From positions 163,314 to 227,313 of the forward strand of contig DJHM01000034.1 in NCBI GenBank assembly GCA_002433075.1: a DNA stretch of 64,000 bases, read 5' to 3'. A model generated the notes under the pieces. The model did not search any database. It saw nothing but the letters and a program-made list of their open reading frames with translations, and had not been told where the DNA came from. Positions 1 through 8,308 of the stretch are shown here, piece after piece (the first letter of the stretch is position 1; each line of letters starts with the position of its first letter). Origin of the DNA: Latescibacteria bacterium UBA6620 (GTDB taxonomy: Bacteria > Latescibacterota > UBA2968). Both the position numbers and the translations under genes were made by a program.

Positions 1-8
1 TTCGATGC

Positions 9-707
9 TCAGGCGTGATCGTGAAGCAGCATCACACCCACCCCCAGCAGAATCAACACGCTGGCAAGCACCAGCCCCTCATACTTCTCGAGCGAAGGAA
101 ACGAAACCCGCTCGAGCCCCCGCATCGTCAACCACGTGAAAGCGAACATCCCGGCCAACGTGCCGAACGCCAGAACAACCGACAACACACCGAATGCAAT
201 CCACCCGTGCGGCCAGGCCGTCAAATAGATTGGCAGAAATCCCTCACACGGTGAAAAGGTCAGCATCGCAATAAGTGAGAGGACAGGTACCGCATCGGCG
301 GCTCGAAGACCGTGGGAATGAGTTTCGGGCGTGCCGTGATCGTGATCCGACGAGCCGTCCGAATGGTCGTGATGGCCGAGCAGATGGATATGTGAGTGTC
401 CACCACCGCGAAAGTGTCGAACGGCGTAATAGAGCCCGAACACAATCAGAATGCCCCCCGCGATCGGCGCGGACCACTCTTCCACATAGTGCGAAACCGC
501 CATCCCCAACGACACGATGAGCACACCCAGGATGGTCGTCATCAGCACGTGCCCACCACCCGCAACCAAGACAACCGACAACGTCTTGGCCTCGGTCCAT
601 TTCTGTGCCCGCCCCGCCAGGACGAATGGCAACCAGTGGTTCGGCAAAATTGCGTGAAGAAACGAAACCGCCAATCCCGCCCCCGCCAGACTCATCAATA
701 CATCCAT
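9..707 (-). CDS. NicO/RcnA-like metal transporter
   Basis: This is a predicted polytopic inner-membrane protein of 232 residues, most like the NicO/RcnA group of nickel, cobalt or other divalent-metal transporters. About six hydrophobic segments are visible. The first helix carries HAILPNHWLPF, which resembles the His/Asn/Asp-bearing first helix of that group. A long His/Asp/Gly loop (GGGHSHIHLLGHHDHSDG onward) lies in the middle, and a later helix contains SPCEGFLPIY. His-rich loops of this kind are known in RcnA and related exporters. I start at 707 because GGAGCAGGG precedes that ATG; a GTG at 746 would pull a repeat tract into the protein. It is the last gene of an ArsR - ATPase - transporter unit, so metal export is likely, but the substrate is inferred. 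Confidence 0.65.
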   Translation of the reverse strand: MDVLMSLAGAGLAVSFLHAILPNHWLPFVLAGRAQKWTEAKTLSVVLVAGGGHVLMTTILGVLIVSLGMAVSHYVEEWSAPIAGGILIVFGLYYAVRHFRGGGHSHIHLLGHHDHSDGSSDHDHGTPETHSHGLRAADAVPVLSLIAMLTFSPCEGFLPIYLTAWPHGWIAFGVLSVVLAFGTLAGMFAFTWLTMRGLERVSFPSLEKYEGLVLASVLILLGVGVMLLHDHA

Positions 708-727
708 CCCTGCTCCAGCCCTTTCGC

Positions 728-763
728 TCACGACCTCACGAACCACGACTTCACGATCTCACG
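728..763. repeat. short-word repeat tract (TCACGAYCTCACG)
   Basis: Two 13-base copies, at 728-740 and 751-763, differ at one position. The tract lies between the metal transporter and the ATPase, and it contains the ATPase stop codon (759-761). The 12-mer TCACGATCTCAC recurs exactly at 6240-6251 between two other genes. No function is visible. Confidence 0.6.
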
Positions 764-2885
764 TTCTCTTCGGTTTCACTCCGGCCAGCCTCATCGCATT
801 CGCCGTCACGCCGAGCGAGGTCCCCACATCCCCTGCCAGAACGGCCACCACCAGCGAAACAAAGCCAGGCACGACACCGATCGCCAGGCCGACCTTCACG
901 ACGATCGAAGCAATCACGTTCTGCCGAATGACCCCCCGTGAAGATCGGGACAATCTCATCAGATACGGCATTTTTGTCAGATCGTCTCCCATCAGCGCGA
1001 CGTCCGCGGTCTCGATCGCCGTATCCGTTCCCCGGACCCCCATCGCAATCCCCACTGTGGCGGCCGCAAGTGCGGGGGCATCGTTCACGCCGTCCCCTAC
1101 CATCGCCACCTGACCGTAGTCCCGCTCGAGGGTCTCGACAAGCGAGACTTTGTCTTCCGGCATCAGTTCCGCGTGCCAGTCGTCGACCCCGACCGACCTT
1201 GCGATCCGTTCCGCCGTCGCAGGGTCGTCCCCGGTCAACATCACCGTTCGGATCCCCAAGGCGCTCAGACTTTCTACGGTGGCTCTCGCATCAGGTCGAA
1301 CGGTATCCTCTACGACGATGACGCCCAGAATTTCCGATTCCGTTCCCAGGAGCACCGACGTCTTCGAGTCTGCACTCAGCGCTTCGTATTGTTCCGGAAT
1401 CTCCGATTCGAACAGACCAGCACGTCCCACCCTGTAAACCACTTCCCCAACCCGTCCCTGGACTCCGAGACCCGTAATCGATTCGAACGACTCGACGCCC
1501 GGAAGCTCCTGTTCCCCCGCGTGCGAAACGATCGCCTCTGCCACAGGATGGCGGGAATGTCGCTCCAGAGCAGCGGAGAGGGTCACCACGTCCGCCCTCG
1601 TTCGCCCGTTGAAGGGGACGACTTCCGTGACCACCGGCTCTCCGTGGGTCAGTGTCCCCGTTTTGTCGAACGCCACCACCTTCGTACTTCCCAGCGCTTC
1701 AAGATAGGATCCGCCTTTGATCAACACCCCGTGTCGAGCCGCACTCGTGATCGCACTGACCACGGCCACCGGTGTCGAAATCACGAGCGCACAGGGACAC
1801 GCAATCACGAGGAGTGTCAAACCGCGCAGAAACCACAGATCGAAATCGCCTCCCAGCAGCAGCGTGGGGATTGCCGACACCAGAATCGCCGCGATCGTCA
1901 CCGCGGGCGTGTAGACCTTCGAAAACCGCTGGACGAAACGCTCGCTCGGTGCGCGATTGCTCTCCGCCTCTTCGATCAATGATACAATTCGCGCCAGCGT
2001 GCTCTCGGATGCGGGCCGAACGGCTTCGATCTCCAAATAGCCTTCCCGATTGATCGAGCCCGCCAGTACATCGTCGTCAACCTGCTTCGAGACGGGCATC
2101 GACTCGCCCGTGATCGCAGCCTCATCGATGGCGGATACGCCGGATGTCACTCGGCCATCCACCGCGAGACGATCCCCTGGCCTCACGATGAGACAGTCCC
2201 CCGCCAGAACCTCTTCTGCGGGAACCACGATCTCCTCCCCATCCCGACGGACGGTCGCCGTGTCCGGCGCAACGGACATCAACGTCTCGATCGAGCGCCT
2301 CGCCCGATCCACTGCATATCCTTCCAGGAGCTCTGCCAGAGAGAACAGAAAGGCGATCGCCGCCGCCTCCACATATTCTCCGATGAACACAGCCCCGATA
2401 ATGGCCGCCGACATCAGAAAATTCATATCCAGCGACAACCGGAAGAGTCCACGGATCCCTGCCGGAAAAAACCCGATCGCTCCAACACCCGCCGCAGTCA
2501 ACAGACAGACATCCGCCCACTGCCAACCGCCCACCGTCCACTGTCCACTGTCTATGGTCCACCGAAGGACAAGACCAGAAAAGAAGAGGATTGCGGAAAG
2601 AATCGTCCCAAGACGACCACCCACCCACCAACGACTCCCGTGCGAGTGGTGATGATCGCAGCCAGCATCTGCTTCGTCCGCAACCCCGTAGCCAACCGCC
2701 CGGACGGCTGACACGAGCGCATCCCGGTCAGGACCTTCCTCCTCGAGCGTCACACGGGCCGCAGCGGTCACTAGCGCCACGTTCACTGAGACCACCCCTG
2801 GTACTTTCATAAGCGCCTGCTCGACGGTCGCGACGCAGCCAGGGCAATCCATACCCTCGATTCCGAGATGGAGGTCGCGGTTCAT
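759..2885 (-). CDS. Heavy-metal P1B-type ATPase (Zn/Cd/Pb exporter type)
   Basis: ATP-driven export of soft metal ions across the inner membrane. An N-terminal HMA domain with GMDCPGC (residues 11-17) is followed by a His cluster CDHHHSHG (76-83). Then come the ITGES actuator motif (258-262), the membrane CPC metal site (363-365), the phosphorylation motif DKTGTLT (407-413), the HP locus (446-447) and GDGVNDAPA (597-605). The length of 708 fits CadA/ZntA. Its ATG overlaps the stop of the upstream ArsR gene as ATGA, so the two are translationally coupled and probably co-regulated by that repressor. Unusually, residues 109-125, in the loop after the first membrane segment, are encoded by a short-word repeat (2513-2563). 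I cannot tell Zn, Cd and Pb apart from sequence. Confidence 0.95.
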   Translation of the reverse strand: MNRDLHLGIEGMDCPGCVATVEQALMKVPGVVSVNVALVTAAARVTLEEEGPDRDALVSAVRAVGYGVADEADAGCDHHHSHGSRWWVGGRLGTILSAILFFSGLVLRWTIDSGQWTVGGWQWADVCLLTAAGVGAIGFFPAGIRGLFRLSLDMNFLMSAAIIGAVFIGEYVEAAAIAFLFSLAELLEGYAVDRARRSIETLMSVAPDTATVRRDGEEIVVPAEEVLAGDCLIVRPGDRLAVDGRVTSGVSAIDEAAITGESMPVSKQVDDDVLAGSINREGYLEIEAVRPASESTLARIVSLIEEAESNRAPSERFVQRFSKVYTPAVTIAAILVSAIPTLLLGGDFDLWFLRGLTLLVIACPCALVISTPVAVVSAITSAARHGVLIKGGSYLEALGSTKVVAFDKTGTLTHGEPVVTEVVPFNGRTRADVVTLSAALERHSRHPVAEAIVSHAGEQELPGVESFESITGLGVQGRVGEVVYRVGRAGLFESEIPEQYEALSADSKTSVLLGTESEILGVIVVEDTVRPDARATVESLSALGIRTVMLTGDDPATAERIARSVGVDDWHAELMPEDKVSLVETLERDYGQVAMVGDGVNDAPALAAATVGIAMGVRGTDTAIETADVALMGDDLTKMPYLMRLSRSSRGVIRQNVIASIVVKVGLAIGVVPGFVSLVVAVLAGDVGTSLGVTANAMRLAGVKPKRT
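2513..2563. repeat. in-frame GGACAGTGG-type repeat inside the ATPase gene
   Basis: On the coding strand this reads GTGGACC, ATAGACAGTGGACAGTGGAC, then GGTGGGCGGTTGGCAGTGGGCGG: overlapping near-copies of short words. It encodes the Trp/Gly-rich stretch WTIDSGQWTVGGWQW. A related word order, GACGGTGGG followed by AGTGGGCGG, occurs between genes at 25097-25125, so this looks like a member of a dispersed family tolerated inside a coding sequence. Confidence 0.6.
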
Positions 2886-3241
2886 ACCGACTCCTCCATC
2901 ACGTGATCGAGTCCGGCGGCGTAAAGCTGACGCACGTGATCGTCATCGAGCGCATAGTAGACGAGTTTTCCTTTGCGTCTGCTTCGCACCAAGCGCTGGG
3001 CCCGCATCATCCTCAACTGATGGCTGACGGCAGAAACCGACGTTTCCAGCAGCGCCGCCAGATCGCAGACGCAGAATTCGTCCCGCGTCAACGCGTGAAG
3101 AATCTTCAACCGCGTCGGGTGACTCAGAACCTTGAACGTTTCCGCAAGGATTTGATACTGAGGCGCAGACGGCGAGGAGGATCTGGCTCCTTCTACTCGG
3201 AATTCGTCCACTGTCGGAATGTCGCACAGGTCGATCGGCAC
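2882..3241 (-). CDS. ArsR/SmtB-family metal-sensing repressor
   Basis: A winged-helix repressor that should leave DNA when it binds metal. The core VLSHPTRLKILHAL leads to the recognition helix around VSAVSHQLRMM. Two metal sites known in this family are visible. One is a CVC pair (EFCVCDL) as in ArsR/CadC. The other is the alpha-5 pattern DxH-X10-HxxE (DDHVRQLYAAGLDHVMEE) as in SmtB/CzrA. I choose the GTG at 3241, which has GAGG six bases upstream. A TTG at 3271 would extend the frame by ten codons but would place a palindromic operator inside the gene. The gene is coupled to the ATPase by an ATGA overlap. Zn, Cd or Pb are likely inducers (inference). Confidence 0.92.
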   Translation of the reverse strand: MPIDLCDIPTVDEFRVEGARSSSPSAPQYQILAETFKVLSHPTRLKILHALTRDEFCVCDLAALLETSVSAVSHQLRMMRAQRLVRSRRKGKLVYYALDDDHVRQLYAAGLDHVMEESV

Positions 3242-3255
3242 AAAGACCTCATCAC

Positions 3256-3271
3256 TTGAGCAATTGTTCAA
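3256..3271. promoter_or_regulatory. Probable ArsR/SmtB operator palindrome
   Basis: On the minus strand, TTGAACAATTGCTCAA is a 16-base imperfect inverted repeat with one mismatched pair. It resembles the TGAACA-N-TGTTCA type operators known for SmtB/ZiaR proteins and sits 15 bases upstream of the chosen repressor start. Autoregulation of the repressor-ATPase-transporter unit is inferred. Confidence 0.5.
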
Positions 3272-3329
3272 TCGTTGAGGCTAACCCTTCCCGGCCTTCG
3301 AGTCAACAACTGTGTCCACCCGAGCACCA

Positions 3330-3698
3330 TCAACGGTTCGTAGATCCCTCGTCCGCCTCCAGACCCGAAATGAGTTGGCGCACCATCTCGTTCGCCAGGC
3401 ATACGTGTCTGGGATCTTTGCCCGAAAGATACAGACAGAGACTCAGGATCGTCTTTTGCGCACCGTCCTCAGAAGATTCCAGTTCTGCCCCGAAAAAAAC
3501 CGGGATTGAGATTTCCAATGCCTGACACAACTTGTTCAACGTCTTCATACTAACAAGCTGCTCCCCTCGCTCGAGTTTGCCGACACTGTCCACGCTCAGA
3601 TCCGCCCGTTCGGCCAGCGCCTGCTGACTCAGACCACTTTCCCTTCGAATGGCGACAATACGACGGCTTGTATACTCGAGAAGCTTGTCATTTTCCAT
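3330..3698 (-). CDS. XRE-family helix-turn-helix regulator
   Basis: A 122-residue DNA-binding protein. Its N-terminal HTH_3 domain spans about residues 10-65, with the helix-turn-helix around LSQQALAERADLSVDSVGKLERGE and the typical LNKLCQALEISIPVFFG end. The C-terminal half (SEDGAQKTILSLCLYLS onward) is helical and unassigned. The ATG at 3698 follows GAGGGTTCTG, a good ribosome-binding site; a TTG four codons earlier is also open. The gene is divergent from the pectate-lyase-type pseudogene across an AT-rich spacer, so it may once have controlled that gene. No target is shown by the sequence. Confidence 0.85.
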   Translation of the reverse strand: MENDKLLEYTSRRIVAIRRESGLSQQALAERADLSVDSVGKLERGEQLVSMKTLNKLCQALEISIPVFFGAELESSEDGAQKTILSLCLYLSGKDPRHVCLANEMVRQLISGLEADEGSTNR

Positions 3699-3822
3699 CA
3701 GAACCCTCAAATTCCGTAAAAAAATCGCTGTTTTATTGGTTATTATCTTGTTTCAATCGATATATATAGTATTTTCCAGGGTATTCCGCAAGTGCCTATT
3801 GATTATCAACAAGGATTTCACG
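3699..3822. promoter_or_regulatory. AT-rich divergent spacer, likely promoters
   Basis: About 120 bases that are strikingly AT-rich for this window, including ATCGATATATATAGTATTTT and a run of seven A. The spacer separates the XRE gene from the chimeric pseudogene, which has AAGGA just before its ATG. On the minus strand TTGAAA could be a -35 box, but I cannot fix a -10 with confidence. Confidence 0.4.
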
Positions 3823-4629
3823 ATGAATCTGGCTTTTTCCCTATCTCTCCTAGTGACGACAGCCCTGCTATTCCGTTCCCCCCAGAACACTCCGTGAACA
3901 GAGATTCCCGCCTTTCCCGGTGCAGAGGGGTTCGGTGCATACGCAAAGGGAGGGCGTGGTGGTGGATGGTTCGTCGGCGGGAACCAATCGGGCGACTGGG
4001 GTAACACGGCCTTTGTCGCAGCACATATCGCAGGGCGCGGCGCACTCGGAGATTTTTCAACTCGCAGCTGGGCGGTAAGGTAAAGATGGGTGATACACAG
4101 TCGGTGGCCTGGTTGCTGAGAGGAAGACCCGACGACCCGGAGCAGGAGAGTTGGGGCGGACGTTTCGTTCGAGCGTGGGAGCGTCCAAGGGCCACATGCG
4201 ATTGGCTTACGAATGCCGATGACCGATTCGAGCAGTTCAGCATTGTCGAGCTGACACTGCCGGTCGGCCCGATCGCGCCGTCCGAACCCTTCGCGACGAT
4301 GGAAAACGAGAATCAATCATTGGTCGGTGATTTCGAATCGGAAGGTTCGGTGCGCTTCCGGTTCTCCCCGAAGGATCCCAAGACGTACGCCTACACACTC
4401 CGGAGCAACATTGCGTCCCTCGACGGACAGAGCGGAGAGATGACATCGTTCGTACCGCCTCCCGACAGCGGCCGACGACCGTCAAAGCAGCATCCGAACT
4501 GGTGGACAGACGAACCTCGACGTCGCAGAAAAGCAACAAATAGGGGCGAAGACCCTGAGCCGCTGGCGCGAGGACTTCCTCCGCGACTTTGCCGAACGCG
4601 CAGAGCGATGCCGAACACCGCGCAGATAA
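3823..4629 (+). pseudogene. Chimeric pseudogene: pectate-lyase start joined to DUF1593-like end
   Basis: A signal-peptide-like start (MNLAFSLSLLVTTALLF) is followed by an in-frame TGA at 3895-3897. The same frame then continues with IPAFPGAEGFGAYAKGGRGG, the hallmark N-terminus of secreted pectate lyases. After GGRGG the sequence switches to text typical of the DUF1593 nucleoside-hydrolase-like family: GGNQSGDWGNTAF, GRGALGDF, KMGDTQSVAWLL, ESWGGRFVRAWERP, VRFRFSPKDPKTYAYTLRS, HPNWWTDEP, TLSRWREDFLRDFAERAERC. A one-base loss in a T run (4053-4057) and a second shift near 4515 break the frame, and the end is TAA at 4627-4629. It looks like a deletion fusion of two secreted-enzyme genes that later decayed. 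The family names come from memory of these motifs. Confidence 0.7.
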
Positions 4630-4681
4630 CTAAGTTCGGTTGCGGCTTGAGACCCAGGGATCACACAAAGGAAAGATTGCA

Positions 4682-6190
4682 ATGCCATTGAACGTCGAGA
4701 AACGCAGGATTAGCTGGCTCGTGCTGGCAGCAGCCGTGGTTATGTTGGGCTTTAACTCTACCAGTGCGGAAGACGTTCCGCCGGCACAGAACCACTCCGA
4801 ACACCTTGATTATCTACCTTCGTTCCCCGGTGCGGAAGGCCATGGGTCGAGAACTCGGGGCGGGCGTGGTGGAGAGGTAATTGCAGTCACGAACCTGAAC
4901 GATGCTGGCCCGGGCAGCCTACGCGAGGCAGTGGAAACCCAAGGACCACGCATCGTGGTCTTTCGGGTCTCAGGTACGATCGACCTGAAGAGCAAACTGA
5001 CTATCGCCAATCCTTACATCACCATCGCGGGCCAAACCGCGCCAGGCGACGGGATAACCCTCAAGAGATACCCGATGTTGATTCAGGCGGATGAGGTTAT
5101 CCTCCGGTATTTCAGGCTACGCCTGGGGGATGAGACTGGCGACGATGCCCTTTCCGGCAGATACCAAAAGAACATCATCGTCGACCACGTTTCGGCCAGC
5201 TGGAGCGTCGACGAAACGCTATCCATCTATCATTGTGAGAATGTGACCGTCCAGTGGAGTCTGATTTCGGAGAGCCTTTACAAGTCAGTCCACGTGAAGG
5301 GTACCCACGGCTATGGAGGCATCTGGGGCTCCAACTACAGCACTTACCACCACAACCTCCTCGCCCATCACACAATTCGGAACCCGCGATTCGCCTCCGG
5401 CGCGGGCCACAACGACCACCGCAACAACGTAATCTACAACTGGGGCTACGAGAGCTGCTACGGCGGTGAGAGGAATCAGCAGGGCGACCCTCGGTTCAAC
5501 TTCACCACGGTCAACATCGTGGCCAATTTCTATAAGCCGGGCCCTGCGACAGAACAGAACGAAGCAAGACATCGCATCGTCAGTCCATCATCCCGCGAAG
5601 GGGTAAAGGGTTACGGCCGATGGTATGTTGCGGACAACTACATGCACGGCAACCCCGACGTGACCGCCGACAACTGGGCGGGCGGTGTCCAGCCCGGCGG
5701 GGGTGACGAGCATCTCGAAGTGGTGAGGCTCGACACGCCCTGGAACGCCATGCCCATTCGTCAACACACTGCTGCGGAAGCCTATCAGCTGGTCCTGCAA
5801 TACGCTGGAGCTTCCTTGCCCAAACGCGACCCGATCGATGCCCGCATCATCGAAGAAGTGCGATCTGGTACCGCCAACTTTGGTGAAACATTCGGGGGCG
5901 GAGGAAAAGGGATCATCGACTCGCAAACTGCTGTGGGAGGCTGGCCCGAGTTGCGATCTGACGTAGCGCCCCCCGACACCGACGGCGACGGAATGCCCGA
6001 CGCCTGGGAGACCCATCATGGACTCGATCCCGACAACTTTTCAGATGGGCCCAAAGACAAGGATGGTGACGGCTACACGAACATCGAAGAATACCTCAAC
6101 AACACCGCCCCGACGGTCTATGTCGACTACAGAGACCCTGCCGACAACCGCTTCAGCTGGAACGTGAATGGCCGAAACCAGTCTTCGTAA
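4682..6190 (+). CDS. Secreted pectate lyase-like polysaccharide lyase
   Basis: A 502-residue extracellular enzyme probably cleaving polygalacturonate by beta-elimination. An N-terminal signal segment (ISWLVLAAAVVMLGFNSTSA) is followed by FPGAEGHGSRTRGGRGGEV and VTNLNDAGPGSLREAV, the standard opening of the parallel beta-helix lyases. A long repetitive beta-helix follows (VDHVSASWSVDETLSIYHCENV, NPRFASGAGHNDHRNNVIYNWG). The C-terminus has two Asp-rich calcium-type motifs, DTDGDGMPDAWE and DKDGDGYTNIEEYLN, as in thrombospondin type 3 repeats. I chose the ATG at 4682, where the signal peptide begins, with AAAGGAAAG upstream. It follows directly behind the decayed chimera that shares its N-terminal motif. 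Confidence 0.88.
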   Translation: MPLNVEKRRISWLVLAAAVVMLGFNSTSAEDVPPAQNHSEHLDYLPSFPGAEGHGSRTRGGRGGEVIAVTNLNDAGPGSLREAVETQGPRIVVFRVSGTIDLKSKLTIANPYITIAGQTAPGDGITLKRYPMLIQADEVILRYFRLRLGDETGDDALSGRYQKNIIVDHVSASWSVDETLSIYHCENVTVQWSLISESLYKSVHVKGTHGYGGIWGSNYSTYHHNLLAHHTIRNPRFASGAGHNDHRNNVIYNWGYESCYGGERNQQGDPRFNFTTVNIVANFYKPGPATEQNEARHRIVSPSSREGVKGYGRWYVADNYMHGNPDVTADNWAGGVQPGGGDEHLEVVRLDTPWNAMPIRQHTAAEAYQLVLQYAGASLPKRDPIDARIIEEVRSGTANFGETFGGGGKGIIDSQTAVGGWPELRSDVAPPDTDGDGMPDAWETHHGLDPDNFSDGPKDKDGDGYTNIEEYLNNTAPTVYVDYRDPADNRFSWNVNGRNQSS

Positions 6191-6233
6191 CCAAGTTTGC
6201 GGGGAGGTCACGCCCCAAGAGGTTCACAACCGC

Positions 6234-6257
6234 TCGACCTCACGATCTCACACGAGG
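6234..6257. repeat. short-word repeat tract (CTCACGATCTCAC)
   Basis: This spacer between the pectate lyase and the next gene contains TCACGATCTCAC (6240-6251), identical to the copy at 751-762. It ends just before the AGGA that probably serves as ribosome-binding site for the downstream gene. Confidence 0.5.
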
Positions 6258-6263
6258 ATTTTC

Positions 6264-7517
6264 ATGAGTACCACCATCTCCATCCAAAACGAATCCTTCC
6301 TCATCAACGGTCAGCGAGTCTACTCGGACATCGAGACCAGCAAACCAGCCGCACACGGTCTCCTGATGAACGCCCGTTTCATTCAGGGCATCTTCGACGA
6401 CAGGGCCGACCCTTCACGTTTTGCCCGCTGGGGCAAGTCCGAATGGGACCCCAGAGCGCACACACAGGCACTAATCGACGCCCTCCCCGAATGGTACAGC
6501 TACGGCCTCCGTGCTTTCACGGTAGGATTCCAGGGTGGAGGCCCCTGCTTCACAGTCGCCAACGACACGATCGACAACAACCCGTTCGGCGAAGATGGAA
6601 CCACGCTCGATGACGCTTACGCGGAGCGAATGGACGCCCTCATCAGGGGTGCGGATGAAGCCGGGATGGGCGTCATCGTCAGTTACTTCTACGGGTCGCA
6701 GGCCAGTCGAATTCGGGACGGGCGCGCAATCCGCAATGCGGTGAAAACGGCTTCTGGCTTCCTGAAGGAAGGTGGCTATACCAATGTCCTGATCGAGGTC
6801 GCGAACGAAATGAACATTGGCTCGTTCCGGGACCATCCGATCGTTCAGCAGCCCGAAGGGATGGCGTCCCTGATAGACCTCGCACGGGATGCTTCAGGTG
6901 GCATGGGCGTCGGCTGCAGCGGGGGCGGAGGATATCGGAACCGCGAAGTCGCTGAAGCCAGCGACTTCATCCTGGTCCACGGGAACGGCCAGTCACGGCA
7001 GCGGTTCTACGAGATGATCCGGGAAGTCAGGAGTTGGGATCAGAACAAGCCGATCGTGACCAATGAGGACTCTCAGGCCATCGGTAACGTGGAGGTTGCA
7101 TTCAAGACGCAGACGTCGTGGGGCTACTACAATAACGCAACGAAGCAGGAGCCACCTGCCGACTGGCGGGTCACCAGGGGCGAGGACACGTTCTTCGCTC
7201 ATCGAATGGCCGAAGGGATCGGAATCGAGGTGCCTGCGTTGCCCGAGGAGGATCACTACTACCTCCAGGGGCTGGAGCCCAACTTGTCGTACAACGGTCA
7301 ACGCTGGATTCGTCTCGCCAGCCTACGGCCTGAAGCAATCAGTTTCGTCGATTTCTATCGTAACGGAGAGCTCTTCTACACGTCCTACGACGAATCGTTC
7401 CCCATCAACTTCAACAGCAACTGGCGCTACGGTGGCGTCGACGTCAGCGAGGACGATGAGTGGAAGGCTGTCATCCACCTTGGCAACGGTGATGTGTTGG
7501 AACGAACCGCCGAATAG
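6264..7517 (+). CDS. Glycoside-hydrolase-like (beta/alpha)8 protein
   Basis: A 417-residue protein without an obvious signal peptide. The first two thirds look like a clan GH-A TIM barrel: LRAFTVGFQGGGP early, then NVLIEVANEMNIG, where the Glu-containing NE pair on strand 4 is the usual acid/base position, then FILVHGNG, and KPIVTNEDSQA, where the expected strand-7 nucleophile Glu would sit. The last ~110 residues (ALPEEDHYYLQGLEPN onward) look like a beta-sandwich accessory domain. The start at 6264 follows AGGA and gives the clean MSTTISIQNE beginning. It is co-directional with the pectate lyase, so polysaccharide processing is plausible. Substrate unknown. Confidence 0.6.
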   Translation: MSTTISIQNESFLINGQRVYSDIETSKPAAHGLLMNARFIQGIFDDRADPSRFARWGKSEWDPRAHTQALIDALPEWYSYGLRAFTVGFQGGGPCFTVANDTIDNNPFGEDGTTLDDAYAERMDALIRGADEAGMGVIVSYFYGSQASRIRDGRAIRNAVKTASGFLKEGGYTNVLIEVANEMNIGSFRDHPIVQQPEGMASLIDLARDASGGMGVGCSGGGGYRNREVAEASDFILVHGNGQSRQRFYEMIREVRSWDQNKPIVTNEDSQAIGNVEVAFKTQTSWGYYNNATKQEPPADWRVTRGEDTFFAHRMAEGIGIEVPALPEEDHYYLQGLEPNLSYNGQRWIRLASLRPEAISFVDFYRNGELFYTSYDESFPINFNSNWRYGGVDVSEDDEWKAVIHLGNGDVLERTAE

Positions 7518-7525
7518 TGCCTGGA

Positions 7526-8149
7526 TCAGGATCGCCAGACCTGGTTTCCTATCCCAACAGACCTCAGCCCGCATCGAACAAGAATGCCCGCTAAGAGCGA
7601 GCGTAGTCTCAAAGTCCAAAAAAGAGAGAAGAAGCCCGGCAGGAAAGCGATGGACCAGCACAGGAAATTAAAAGGAAGGTTGGGGCCGCCAGGTGGTGGA
7701 TCTGTCCAGATGCCGGAGATCGCATAGAACACGAAACCGGAAGAAACAGCAGCCACGACCCCTCGGGTGAGAGTGGCTTGCGGAGAGATGGAAAGGCTTC
7801 CCACCCAACGGTGCAACATCGCTGCAAGAACCCATAGCACCATCCACGCCGCGATCATGGCGCCAAAACCGGTGAGAAGACGAAGCAGATAGAAACTGGC
7901 CGCCGACAGGACACCCACAGCGATTCCGCCAATGGCGCCCACCAGAACGGACCTGGTTGATCCACCCGTGTAACCAAGCACGGCGCCCATGCACAGGCAG
8001 AGCAATGCACCGTGGAGAATACCCGCGATCGTGCGATGGGGGATCTCGAAGTGTGCCCAGAGAAAGTCCCCCGTTGTGCTCAGGGTCGCCAGGATAAGTG
8101 AGGCCCCAAAACTGCGAATGATTCCGTTCCGGGATAAGACGTCGATCAC
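7526..8149 (-). CDS. Unrecognised polytopic membrane protein
   Basis: A 207-residue protein I do not recognise. It has about six hydrophobic helices separated by short loops, for example AGILHGALLCLCMGAVLGY, SVLVGAIGGIAVGVLSAASF, FGAMIAAWMVLWVLAAML and GVVAAVSSGFVFYAISGIW. There is no enzymatic motif, and the C-terminus is basic (LRLRSLLAGILVRCGLRS). It is convergent with the glycoside-hydrolase-like gene (8 bases apart at the 3' ends) and divergent from the nucleoside-hydrolase-like gene. It probably lies in the inner membrane; function unknown. Confidence 0.6.
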   Translation of the reverse strand: MIDVLSRNGIIRSFGASLILATLSTTGDFLWAHFEIPHRTIAGILHGALLCLCMGAVLGYTGGSTRSVLVGAIGGIAVGVLSAASFYLLRLLTGFGAMIAAWMVLWVLAAMLHRWVGSLSISPQATLTRGVVAAVSSGFVFYAISGIWTDPPPGGPNLPFNFLCWSIAFLPGFFSLFWTLRLRSLLAGILVRCGLRSVGIGNQVWRS

Positions 8150-8308
8150 ACTGGCTCCTGCCCGGCTAAGCGATCTCGTTTAATGGTTATCACCAATTCT
8201 GCCAATGGATTATACACCTGCTACCAAGTCATGGGTCCGAAAGCTTGCGACAGATTATTTGTCACCTGCTAACTCCTGTCGGTAGGACAACCAAAGAGAA
8301 TATCCATC
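8150..8308. promoter_or_regulatory. Divergent intergenic region
   Basis: This 159-base spacer separates two diverging genes and must hold both promoters. CACCTGCTA occurs twice (near 8214 and 8266). A TTATAC-like box lies near 8209, but a matching -35 is not clear. Confidence 0.35.

Noticed and set aside
1173..1982. Open frame of 269 codons opposite the P-type ATPase
   Set aside because: Shadow of a gene with all P-type motifs; product is Arg/His-rich without structure.
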